DNA from: Sceloporus undulatus
Taxonomy: Eukaryota; Chordata; Lepidosauria; Squamata; Phrynosomatidae
DNA: 64,000 bases
Assembly (NCBI RefSeq): GCF_019175285.1
Contig: NC_056527.1
Coordinates: 104,427,765 to 104,491,764, forward strand
Direction: 5' to 3'
This document shows positions 1 to 12,900 of the stretch, piece by piece (the stretch's first letter is position 1; each line of letters starts with the position of its first letter). A program made the translations under genes and the position numbers. Under the pieces are notes generated by a model, which was not told the DNA's origin, searched no databases, and was given only the letters and a program-made list of their open reading frames with translations.

Positions 1-205
1 GTGCACTTAAGCACTCCCTAAGTGGTTTATAATGTATAAGCTAATTGCCCCCAACAAGCTGGGTACTCATTTTAGCAACCTCAGAAGGATGCCAGGTTGA
101 GTTGACCCTGAGCCCATGGCTGGGATTGAAGTCACAACCTTGTAGTTTGTGAGTGAGTGGTCACAGTGCAGGCATTTAACTACTGCACCAGCACGGCTTC
201 AATTA
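1..205 (-). mobile_element. tRNA-derived SINE (minus)
   Basis: Read on the minus strand it has a tRNA-like B-box segment near 130-155 and the tail ...TTATAAACCACTTAG. It is closely related to 47480-47705 and to the tail at 10530-10600. Cut by the window edge. Confidence 0.6.
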
Positions 206-355
206 TAGAACTATTATTCTGTTTGAATTGCCATGGCAATATCCTATGGAGTCCTGGGGTTTGGAATTTCATGAGATATTTCTAATTCTATGCCAGAGAG
301 TGCCAGTGTCCCACCACACTTCAAATCCCATAGGATACAGTCGCTGCAAATACAG
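205..355. mobile_element. Degraded palindromic MITE, subtype B
   Basis: An ACTATTATTCTGTTTGAATTGCC arm-like start and TTCAAATCCCATAGGATACAG match the two arms of the better copies at 2611-2822 and 19512-19708. Confidence 0.45.
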
Positions 356-402
356 TGGGCTCAAAGTACTATAACTGGGTAGTGAGAAAGAGACTTCAGA
401 TT

Positions 403-695
403 TTCATACCTAGCAGAATCACTGATAAGTCATCCCTAGATCCTGTAAGCCTGGAGCGTTTCCTCATTGTCATGGAATCATCAGCTCCCTCTACCATCAA
501 TGAATTGTTCCAGGAGAGGGGACTTCCTCTTAACGGAAACTTTGTGTTAAGAGGAAATCCCCTCTCTTGGAACAATTCACTGATGCTAGAGGGACGCTAG
601 AGGATTCCATTATGAGGAAGAATGCCAGGCTTACAGACACGTACGCATCCTGAACGATCCAGGGACGATTTACCAGCAATTCTGCCAGGTATGAA
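403..695. repeat. Long inverted repeat (foldback element)
   Basis: TTCATACCTAGCAGAAT at the left pairs with the reverse complement of ATTCTGCCAGGTATGAA at the right. The pairing continues through most of both ~140-bp arms to a centre near 540, where CCTCTTAAC pairs with GTTAAGAGG. Lies in the ALDH16A1 intron after exon 12. Confidence 0.75.
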
Positions 696-829
696 CATCT
701 TCTCTGGCTTTGGTCATGCAAGATAGGACACTGGTAAGGGAAGCCCAGAGACACCCCATCCATTGGGTGTGAAAGGGACTACCTCTAGTCCCATGGAGGG
801 TTCCTCTCATTCCAGTGGCTTGCTCTTAC

Positions 830-999
830 CTTGGGATGCTTCTTTCTGGTCCAGAGGTGATCAAGCATGAGACTTTGTTTTCTGTCATGACTGGAGGAAG
901 CTCAGACTCCTGTGAGGTAGCTAAGGTTTTATAGTTCAGGTCTAAGGTACAGGGTGGTGGTCGGTTCTCCCAATTCGGTCTCACATATTCATACAGGCC
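830..999 (-). CDS. ALDH16A1: ALDH16A1 coding exon 12 (last in window)
   Basis: 170 nt with a CTCCCCAG acceptor and GTAAGA donor, ending in phase 2. It encodes GLYEYVRP and LNYKT, matching GLYEYLRP and LNYDT of the human protein, then the linker towards the second ALDH domain. Further exons lie left of the window. Confidence 0.94.
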
Positions 1000-3900
1000 C
1001 TGGGGAGGGTGGGAAGGAGAAAGGCAATTTTGCAAATCAGCAGATGAGTTTTTTAAAATTTTATTTTAATTATACAGTAGTTATATCCTACCTTCCCCCC
1101 CAAAGAACTCAAGGTGGCATAGATGGCTCTCTGCTTCCCCCTTTTATTTTCATGACAATCCTGTGAGGTAGATCAGGATATTCTCAAGGATATATAACTG
1201 TAACATGTACTAACTACTTTTGTGGTTTTGAAACTATAACAACAATCAAATACTTTTTAAAAGTAACATTCCGAATTCTGCTGGTTCTCCCTCACTTATT
1301 CTCACAATAATCCTGTGAGGTAGGCTAAGAAACAACTGCTGTTTAAAGGTTGCAGTAGTTTATTTCTTAGTTATTTACTTATCCTGACTCTCTTCAAGTG
1401 AGTTCAAGTGGCATACTTTCTTCTTTCTTCTCTGTTATTTCCTTATCTATATTCACAACATCACAGTGATGTAGGCCACGCTCAGTGAAAGGGGTTGGCC
1501 CAATGTCACCCAATGTTTTTTATTCCTTAGTAGGAACTAGAACCAGGGCCTCTCATGCTCCAGTCCAACACACTATACTATGCTGGCTCTCTTAGGCTGG
1601 CATCTTGAATGCTTCAGTGTAGCATAGTAGTTCCACATGCAGAACTATGCTACAGCTGACCATTCATTGTCTTTTGGACTTACTGTAAAGTTGTTTCATC
1701 TCCTCCATGGCCATTTCATGGACGGTGGAGTGGACAGTGGAGTCAGAAATACCATCACCCTTGAGGTTTGCTGGGGTCCTCCAGAGGTCTCAGCAGATAA
1801 TGCAATCATTTTGCATCTTGCTAAGGGGATGTAACCAAATGCTTCTCTGATCTACCAAGCACAGAGTGGCTGTGGGGTGTATGTACAGAAGCTGGATAAT
1901 AAGTCTCAGCAGTGGTTTTGGTTGATGCAAGGAAAATGAATATCACCCTCAGTATCATGGACATATGCTGGCATAAAGTTGACATACTTGTATATGTCAC
2001 TAAGAGGATGTTACCCATAATGTGGCAAACAAAACATAGATGCCAGGCACACAAAATGTAGTAATTGTTTAAATTATGTGAATGATGTACCAGCACATCT
2101 GAAAGGATCAACATTATGATGTCAAAGAGACATGCTTATCTATGTATCCCTCCCATCCTGGCTAACCAAGATCAGATTACAGGCCTATCAGTCTCAGGAA
2201 CAAGTCTGCTGTCCACTAACCTCTTTGCCTCCATCCCGACCAAAGCCACTTTCCTTGTATCCCCCAAAGGCAGATGCAGCATCTAACATATTGTGGCCAT
2301 TGATCCATACAGTTCCAACTTGCAAACTAAAAGAAAAGAATTGGACAGGGGTGGGATGGGAGGGGAAGTCAGGCATGAAGCATCAGCAGTGGCATGACTT
2401 AAGCAATTAGATGTTTTTGCTCTTTTGGATAGTAGAGCTGGCCCAGGAAATGTTACAGTCCAAAGCAAAGGGCAAGATGACATTCTTCTGTATGCCTTTC
2501 CAGAGGCCAACCAGACTGGCAGCTAAAGCATAGGTGTCTTTACTCCTCCAGAGTGCAGCAGATTACTCCAAGCTGTGTGGCATACACTGCTCTCTCCTCT
2601 AAGCAGAATATCACACTACACTATTATAGCACTATTATTCCACTTTAACTGCTACAGCTGCCTCCAGTGGAATCCAGGGATTTGTAGTTTTGAAAGGGGC
2701 ATTTAGAACGTTCAGCCAGAGAGACATCTTAGACCTCATTAAACTACAAATCCCAGAATTTCACAGGATGCAGCTGTAGCAATTAAAATGAAATAATAGT
2801 ATTATAACAGTGCAGTACAATATTATCATAAGAGAAGGGAATGGCCAGTGGCACAGAAAGAATATTTAAAAGGTTGTCCCTGCTGCCTGAGACAGGCCTA
2901 ATGGAAAAACTGACCAAACAAGAGGGAACAGAAAATTATCCCTTAAGAGTTTAGCGTGGACAAGTTACTTTTTAGGGTTATTAATTTATTTACTTACTTA
3001 TATTCCCCACCTTTCTCCCAATATGAGATGCAAGGCAACTAGCCCAGATATCAGTGCCCAGAATCTGGGTATTCTAGGACCTGTAATACAAACAGGTAAA
3101 TTTTCCAAACTCTGAAAAAGAGGTTTGTCCTGGGATGAATACTACCTGCGGGCAACTTCCAGAGCTAAGGGAAGGGTTTCTGTCCACACACTGGCAACCA
3201 TCCCATAGGGAGTATTGTTCCCCAAAGCCACTGCTTCCTTTGCTGTCCGGAAAGTGAGTGATACCAGCACTGGTCCAAAGATCTGGAATACAATACATTA
3301 AACTCATTTAATGTATTTAACTCAGTGACGGAGGGAACAGGAAGGAAGTAGGGGAGAGAAAAAGAAAAGAAAAAGAAAATGTGTTTCTATGATCACCTGT
3401 AAATCTCCTACACAGATCATATTCCACATCTGGAATCTAGCAAGAAAGTTTTATTTTAAGAACTGTCTGTCATTTAAAATTGACCCCCTCCCAAGAAAGC
3501 TATCCCTCACTACACTCAAGTCTGCTTATTTCTTTGTGACTTTTCAGATAATAAAACCTAGTAAGGATTTCTTTTGTGCACCTTTCAGACTGGGTATAAT
3601 TTAAACTTTTCCAAACAAGAACTCATTACAATTAGGTCTGCTATTTCTTTCTATCTTTTGGCTTAAATCCAACAGCTACTCCCATCTAGTGTAAACTAGC
3701 TAAATCAATGAGATTTACATATGTGTTGGATTTGCCACTGATCTGTTGGATCTGCTCTAGCTGAGATTACGAACTGGATTTTGGTCTCTAGTTTTTTAAA
3801 ATCTGAGGAGAAGACAAACTTTGCGGCTCTCTAATATACTGGCTAGAAACCTTCTCCACTCTTCCATACCCAGTACCAGCTCTACTTAGCCTTTAGCAAG

Positions 3901-6900
3901 AACAAAAGTTACAAACATTTGAATGTTTGTTCATAAGGTGTAAGAATTTGGTAGATCCAAAGAAAGGTACAGTCTTTTTAGAATTTTTTAAATAAACAAA
4001 ACACAGCTTCCTTTGTTTTTACAAAGGAACATCTATACAATAGTATTTTTTTCTACCACAAGGCGGCAGGCTTCTCTGTGGGATTAGATTTATTTCCTTC
4101 TTACCTCTGCCCTAACACAACGAGAGGTAGTGTGCACACCAGTGATTAAGGTTGGAGGGTAGAATAGGCCACTTGATGGAAGAGATGCCTTGGCCTGGAA
4201 GATCTAAAGGGAAAAGAAAAAATAATTATTATTTTACAAAATATTTACATCCTGTCTTTCTGTTAGGAAAGAGAAAGATGAACTACTGTACATCTCAAAA
4301 TGTTGAAGGAACTTGCAGACATACTTGCAGAACCACTTGTTTATTTATTGGAGTTATATCCCACCTTTCTTCCAAAATGGGATGCACCTGCTATCATTCT
4401 TCAGAAACCTTGGTGAATGAGTGAGGTGCCAGAGAAATGGAAAAGAACAAACACTGTCTCTCAATTCAAAAAAAGGCAAAAAAAAATTGATCCAGAAAAC
4501 TGTAGGCCAATCAGGCTGACTTCAATATCAAGAAAAATATTAGAACATATTATACAGGAGTCTGTCTGCAAGTATGCTGATGACAATGATTAGTAGGACT
4601 CAGGATGGGTTTCTCATGAACAAATCCTGCCAAACTAACCCCATATATATATATATATATTGTTGAGTGGAAATGCTGTGGATGTTATTTAATTGGATTT
4701 CAGCAAAGCATCTGATAAGGTCTCCCACAATATTCTGATTAGCAAAATGATTAAATATGAAATAGATGGAAAGTGTGTGACAGATCCATGATTGGTTAAA
4801 AAACTGTCCTTAAAGAGATATCAACAATGGCTGTGCTTCAAACTGGAAGGTTTCAAGTGCAGTGCCCTAGAGAAGAGTAGAAGGCCTGTTATCTGTTGTC
4901 CCAAAGGACAAAACCAGCTCTAATGATTTTAAATTACAGGAGGATAGATTTCAATTGAACAGAAGTAAGAGTAGTTTGGCAATGGGACATTGATCATAGG
5001 AAAAGTTCAGCAATAAAAGCAATTGCCTAGAGAAGTGGTGGAGTTATTTTGTCTGGACATTTTCAAAAGGAAGTTGGATAACTACCTGCTGGGACTCCTG
5101 CACTGAGCAGACTCGATGACCCATGGGGCCCTACCAACTATATGTCCCATCACTTGGCTGCCCAAGGCAGCTAAAACAAGGTAAAATTGGAGACGGCATA
5201 TATTTTAAAATATAGAAATTAGATACCATATAAAGACTATTTTAATGTCATCAAGAGGTCAGCTGGGTCTAAAAATAAATAATAAAATCTCTTCCAAAAT
5301 AATGAAGCTAGGAATTTCAATTCCCAATATCTCCTTCTCCAGTTCTATATATTTCTAGAAAATGCTAGTTCCCAATTCTCAATATTTGTCTAATGCCACA
5401 TCTCTTCTACAGAGATAAGATGGTCTCCCGCTTCTTGGGGGAGTTGGGTTTTGCAAGTTATAGTCCAAAAGTAACTTTCCCAAATAATCCAGATAAATTA
5501 ACTAGTGATTTTTACTTCTCCAAAGAAACTCAGCCAGGACATACTGTTTTATACAAGTCTACTTTTCTCTTAAAGTGTCTGGTCTGCCATGTGATCATGA
5601 TCTTGGCCTCACTCAGGCTTTGCTTCTGATTAGGCTGTGCCAAGGAACCCATTTCCAGAGCTTTGGCCAGTTACACTCCTTACTGCAGAACTAGCCACCA
5701 TCATTAGTACCATCATAACATCCAGGCTAGCTAAAAGTAATGCTTCACTCTGTGGAGCTACCTTTAAAAACTTTTGGCAACTACAACCAGAGCAGAATGT
5801 ACAGTGAAAGTGCTGTAATATGTCTGTATCCAATTTCCGAAGCAAACATACTAAACATTAGAAAGAACTACGTAACAGTGAAATATGCTACCTCTGAGTG
5901 TAGTGGAGTCTCCTTCTTTGGAGGTTTTCAAACAGAGGATGGATGATCTGTGGGAGTGCTTTTCAGAGGATGGCCATCTATTGGGAGTGCTTTAATTGTG
6001 TATTCTTGCACAGCAATGGGTTGGACTGGATGGCCCTTGGGGTATCTTCCAACTCTATGATTCTATGGACAAAGCTGTTTAACCTGTGGTGGCTTCCAGC
6101 TTGTTTCCAAGCCCAAGTCCCATTCAGAGTGTTGGTTATTACCTTTAAGAGCTCTACACAATCTGGGAAGAGGCATTTACAGAAAGATCATCACGTGACT
6201 GCATCTGTCCACTGAGGTCTTTGATGGAGATGCAACTCCATGTGCTATCATCCATGGCACAGCACACAGATTTGAAGGACAGGACTTTCTTGGCTATGGC
6301 ACCAGGACTATTGCACTCATTGTTCCAAGAGCATTGTTTGAATTTATTCTGATTGGCAGCTGACATGTGCTTGATTTTGTTGAGCTTTTGGTATTTGTTT
6401 GCAGATTCTTCCTCTTTTTATTTTTATGCTCCTCTGATAACATATGCTTTTTCATATTGTTTTTATATTCTTTCAGCTTACTGTTTCACTGTCTGAAATA
6501 ATGCTGTATTTTATTGTTGTTTTACTACATTTTAACTTTTACCACATTTTAAAATTTATTTCTTGCAAGCTCTTTTCTGAAGTGGGGGGAAGCCCAATTA
6601 AACAGCCTCTCCATTTAAATATCAATGAGATTCCATGGAGGGACTCATGAAGGTAAACTGGCATCAAATGCCAGGGCACTTTGATAGCAGAAAAAGCATT
6701 TTTCTTCTTCTTTAGGACCACCCCAGCCCCCCTCCTGAAAGCCTAAAAGGACTGACAGATCACTCCTTACCTCTGCACCTTCAGCCCTTGCATCTTCCAC
6801 AAGACTTTCAATGGCCTCTCGTTGCTTCTCATCAGCCAAGGCGACCATGTCCACAGCCTTGTCCAGAAAGTCCCCCAAGCGGAGCCGACCCATTCGGTGC

Positions 6901-9900
6901 TTCAAGCGTTGAATAAAATCTTTGGCAATTGATTCCTGCAGAAGCAGCTGAGACCCAGCACTGTGGACCTAAGCACATGAGGAAAAAATAAAATCACTGC
7001 ATTTTAATGATTGCCCAATTGTTTTAAATATGTAATAAAGGTTGGGCCTCCCTTATCCAAATTGCTTGGGAGCAGAAATGTTTTGGGTTTCAGTTTTCTG
7101 GATTTAGGAATATTTGCATACATGCACACACAAAATGCAGTATTTTGGAGATGGGACCAAAGTCTAATCATGACATTCATTTATGTTTCAGATACACCTT
7201 ATACACATAGCCTGAAGGTAATTTTATACAATATTTTAAATAATTTTGTACAGAGGAGAAAGTTTGTGTACACTGACACATCAGAAAGCAATGGTGTCAC
7301 TATCTCAGCCACCATGAAAAAAAGTTTTGGGTTTTGGAGTATTTCGGCTTTCCAGATAAGGGAGACTCAACCTATATGTGTTGGATGTGTTTTTTACTGT
7401 TTTAAATTACTGTTTTGATTGGACTGGTCGTCTAATGTTTTTTAAACTCTTGTAGTAATTGTTTTAGCAATTTTGTTTTAACATACTGTAAGCCATTTTG
7501 GGTCCCATGGTGGGAGAAAGGGAGGCTATAAATGAAGTAAAAAACCCAAAACAAAACTACTAAATAAATGTCTGGTTCTTATCTCTCTATTCTACTGGCA
7601 GCAACCTGGGTGCCTGAAGCCATTTCAACACTGCTCCATGGTCACTCCGGAAAGCCCACTTGGTTTTTTGACTTCCTTCTGCTTAAACTTTGCAGCAGTT
7701 ATTTCATCCAGCTATCTGAACTGTTTCCATTTTACTGTGATGTGCTGTAAGAACAGCCACTTCCAAAACTAGCACCTGAATTTACTTTTACACCTTCACC
7801 ATTCTGTTTCCTTGTATGTTGTGCCATTTAGACTGTGAGCCTGAGGGCAGGGACTGTCCTGCCGCTGTTATGGAAAAGTAAACATGCTTTAACTCAGTAA
7901 AGTAGGAGTGCACTATTTACATCTGTTCTTCAGTTTAAATTAAAAGGTGCCCTGATTGACTGGCTAACAGGGGCATGTGTATGTTTATAAAAACCCAAGC
8001 ATGTATGTTTGTACTATGTGTGTGTATACAACACACACACACACACACACACACGTACATGCACATATATCCACACAGCATCAACGCCAAGTATGAACAT
8101 GCTCCTGAGCCTATGTGGCAGTTCCATCTAATTTTGAGCCACTCCAGAACCTTGAAAGGTCACAGTGTGCCATCATGGCTACCATTAGATGTTCAATCTG
8201 ACTTCATTTTGTGGCTGTTTGTGTGGATGGGTGGGTGGCTGTTACTGTTTTGAGGTTGAAGCCTTCAAAATAGCATTTTGATACATCCTGAAGCTGTTCT
8301 GAACTGGGTTTGGTTGTGCTTGTTGTCTGAAAAATGAGGGGGTATGTTGCTGATTTTTTAAAAAAGAACTGTGGGGTGTTGGGTGGTCACTGGGCATCCC
8401 AAGGGCCACACTAGGCCTTGTGATTTATAGTTCCTTTACTTTTTCTTGGCATCACTAGATGCCATTAGACAAAGCCTGCAGTTGCAAATGTTTAAATCAT
8501 CTACAAACAAAGCAAAACACAACAACAATACAGCAATCTTTTAGAGACAGTATGGTTTAATGTTGTCCAACTGCATTATTTCTAGTGTAGATGCACTCTA
8601 GGATTCTGAGAAACCAAGGTTTCTCAGAAGTCCTTTAGGTGACCTCAGACAAGTCACACTTTCTCATTCTTAAAAGAAGACAATAACAAACCCTTTCTTA
8701 ATACATATTACTTTTAAAAAACCCTACAGATCAGAATAAGTTGGATTTGAGTTGACTTGACATGGCAACAAGAATAACTCTTATAATTTTCACCAACAGA
8801 CTACTGCAATTTTACCATTTAAAAAAACCTGAGAAATTTAAATCAGAAAATTAAAATTCTGGAAGCACTGCTGAGGACTTAATGAAGTAAAGGCTGCCAG
8901 TTGCTAACGCTGCTATAACAACAAAAGTGGGGGGATGTCAATTCCTGTATCTTTTCTGGGTCTCCAGATCCTCAACTCACACCCACATCCACCTCACCCA
9001 CCTCAAGCCTACCTGTCCCTGGTTCAACCAGATGGCATCTACCAGTCCATCAACAGCGCTATCCAGGTCTGCTGAATCAAATACAATGAAGGGCAACTTC
9101 CCTCCAAGTTGGAGAGAAAGCTTCTTGCCAGTCCCAGCAGTGGCACGGTGCAGGCTACGGCCCACCTGTAGCAACGACATCATTCCATGAACAACAGGAA
9201 GGAGTGTGTTTACTGGCTCATCTCTCACACCCTCTCAGAAAAATGAACCCTCATACTACCCAAACTCTGTAAAATCTCTAGGCAAAAATGCCAGTTCTGG
9301 TGGGAATTGTAGAGCTGAATGTGTCACCCAAGCTTGTGTTACCCACGTCTTCACTCAACCTGACACCTTGCAGAGGTGTTGAACTACAGCTCCCACAACT
9401 CATGGCCAACTGCTGGAAGATGGGTTTTGCAGTCCCAAACAGTTTGAGGGCACTGGGTTGTGGGAAGACTGGATCACACACAAAAAAGAGTGAAAAGCTC
9501 TTGAGTCCCCCAAACCATGCCCCAGAACTGCCATGGTGAGAAACAGCCCAACATGAGGGCAGGTGGACATGTCCAGGCACAGCATACAGGGGTGGAAAAC
9601 TTTTGGCCTAAACCCTCAACCCTTTGATGCCCCATCCTTCATGGCCAAGGTAAAGTATGGTGGACGAAGTCCAAAATACTGAAGGCTCCACCATGCAGAA
9701 ATACCTAGGACAGCAACTTAGTTCATACTGTCAATGCATCCAGCTATCCAGGCCCATCAGCATGTACTAGGTTTGGCCAACTGTAGACTTGGCTGAAGAG
9801 AACGAGCATGTTGTGGTGGTTTGAGAGTTAGATTACAATTCTGGAGACCAGGGTTTGATTTCCCTGGAGACCAGAGTTTGATTTCCCACTCAGACATGGA

Positions 9901-12900
9901 AACCACAGTGAGTCACATACACTCTGCCCTAGAAAATCCTGTGATAGGTTTGCCTTAAGGTCAACATATGTTGGAAGTGACTTGATGGGACACAGTAACA
10001 ACAAAGCTTGACTGAAAAGAGCTGCAGCCATTCTAGGTCTCTTTCTCACATCTATGAATAGAGAACAGAACTTACCTCTGCAGAACCAGCAAAAGCCACT
10101 TTGTCAATGCCTGGATGGGCAGCCAAGGCTTCTCCCAGCCCCTGATCCCCTGTGATGACATTGAATACTCCAGGAGGTAACCCAGCCTGGGAACAGAGCT
10201 GAGCCAGGAACAGAGCTGTAAGGCAGGTGGAGCTGGCTGGTTTTAGGACCACCGTGTTTCCTATTTGGCAAGGTAAGTGGTGATTTCAAACAGAAGGGGA
10301 CATGAGAGAAAAGAGAAAAGAAGACAGATGGAAGTCTATAGAAATATTATTATTCTTTTCTCTGCCATGTGGCACATGGGTGCACATCAACTTTTCATAA
10401 CCCGGTGTTGTCCTGGTGTATTGGACTAAAAGACCACTGTCCTTAACTTGGGCAATATGATGGTAAAAGTAGCCCAATGCCCCAGGAGGGTGCCTGGTGG
10501 CAGTAGATTGGGAGGGAGGGTATGTTTATATGATAGCTTACACTTCATGAACTGCTTAATGCCTCAGTAAGTGGTATAGAAATGTACTTGCTATATGAAG
10601 GGGTGGATTTAAATTCATCAAAGGACTAACAACCTACAGTAGTTCCACAGCCCTGTTCACAATAATCACAAGCTTGATTGAAAAGATGCAAAACCTGAAA
10701 CAATGCTGCTCAGTCTTTGTGAGCAAAGACCTTTAACAGTGGTTCCTAACCAGTGCTCTGAGCAGGTGCTCCATGGCCGCTCCAGGAAAATGAAAGAAAT
10801 AAAACTTGAATTATATTAAAGAATAAGAAACAAAAAATAACACTACTCCTAAACACCATTAACTTGTAAGACATAGGGTAGGCCTCTTAGGGGCGATGCC
10901 ATATAAATTAATTCTAAAAAGGGCTCCGTGAGTCTAAAAGGTTGGGAACCCCTGATTTATAACATAGAGAAAGGTGTCAAAAATGGAGAGATACTCTTTT
11001 TCTTCCTCTCAGCTCTAAAAATTCTCAATGAAATTGATGAATAAATGTTCTTCTGCACATTACATACCATTAACATAAGAAACTCTATGAATGTAGTAGG
11101 TTGATTCCTTACGTGGCTGTATAAGAGGTTTAGAGAAATTCAAGTGGGGGGATCTTTAAGCAGCTAATAGAAATGATGGTTTCATCATCAGGTGGGGTAT
11201 TTCTCTGCCCTATGAGAAGTGACTTAGGGAGCTGAGTATGTTTAGTCTGGAGAAAAGAAGGTTAAGGTGTGATATGATAGCCCTGTTTAAATATTTGAAG
11301 GGATATTGAGGATGGAACAAGCTTGTTTTCTGCTGCTCCAGAGAGATGCAGAGCAATGGATGCAAAATACAGGAAAAGAGATTCTACCTCACATTAGGAG
11401 GGACTTCCTGACAGTAAGAGCTGTTCAACAGTTGAACATATTCCCTCAGAGAGTGGTGGAGTCTCCTTCCTTGGAGGTCTTTAAGTAGAGGCTGGATGGC
11501 CATCTGTAGGGGATGCTTTGATTGTGAGTTCCTGCATGGCTGGACAGGATCGCCCTTGTGGTCTCTTCCACCTCTATGATTCTATGATTCTTCTAGTCCC
11601 AAAGACTAACTACTACACGACACTGGTCATCATTTCCTGCTTTGATCAACAGAGATAACTTCCTCTTTTTACATACCCATAGCCAACGCCGGACACACTT
11701 TCCATGTCAGAGTCAGCAAAGGAAAATTCCGAGGGATGAGAGTTGCAACAACACCTATTGGAGAGAGATTAGGGTTTAAGTCAAATTCCACAGATCTTCA
11801 GGTAAATTAGAATCCAGGGAAGCATCTCCAATCATGTTGCCCCATAGGTATATGGAACTCTGACTCCCAGCATCTCCAACTGATCTGGAGGGGCAGCAAA
11901 CAAGATATCTGGGTCCGTAAATAAGCAAGTGAGGACTATTGAATTATGTTCTTTATTGCTGTAGGTCCAGTTGTGATTGCTTGATATCAATGTTATACTT
12001 CCTTTACCTGCATTGTATTACTGTTTTTTTGATGCACCCCTGAGTGCCATCTCTGGATAACAGGCAAAGTGTAAATTACATTGCACTGAAATGAAAACGA
12101 AAAGGAGGCATTCAAGGTAAAAGACTTTCTGCCTTTCCAAAAGCATTAGGTTTTCAAAGCAGCAATAAGAGAGAGTCAAGAGTGGCTGGGACACATGAGG
12201 CACACCTATATAAGACTGGCCTCAAGTCTTGAGAGAGGAGGGAGTCTCATGAGAGATCTGTGTTTCTGTGAAATCCCAGATCTTGTGAGATTCCCTCAAA
12301 CCAATGGCTGCTGCAAGGGGAGGAGTTTTACCATCATCATGCTTAGCACACTGCTCACACTGGAGTGGGAAGAGCAGGTGCTAGCTGGAATCACAAAAGA
12401 CCTGCCCCACAAAAATTTAGTGTGTAATTTGAGAGGCTGTGTGTTCAATCAGTACTAAAAAATACAGACATTCTGGAGTTCTATCTAAGGCACATACGGA
12501 ACAACCTTTAAAAAGGAGACTTGTGTGCCTTCTAGTTATTACTGCCTCATGGTGACCCTAAGGTGAATCTATCAGGAGGTTTTCTTTACAGGATTTGTTC
12601 AGAGGAGGTTTTGCCATTGCTTTTTTCTGAGACTGAGGTAATGGGACTAGCCTTAGATTCACCCAGTGGATTTCCATGGCCAAGTAGGGAGTCAAACCCT
12701 GGCCTCCCAGAGTCCCTGGTAACCCCAGGGACATTAACAGTATTAACCTCAGAATGAGATCTCTCTTTTGGGAAATACTACAAATTCCCTCTTCTGTGCA
12801 ACCATTTAAGGCAGAGTTTTCACTCTGTCAGCCCTAACAGGAAAATAGTGGGACAGAAACAAAATAAAACAAAAGGTTTAAATGTCTCTCCTAAGGTTTT

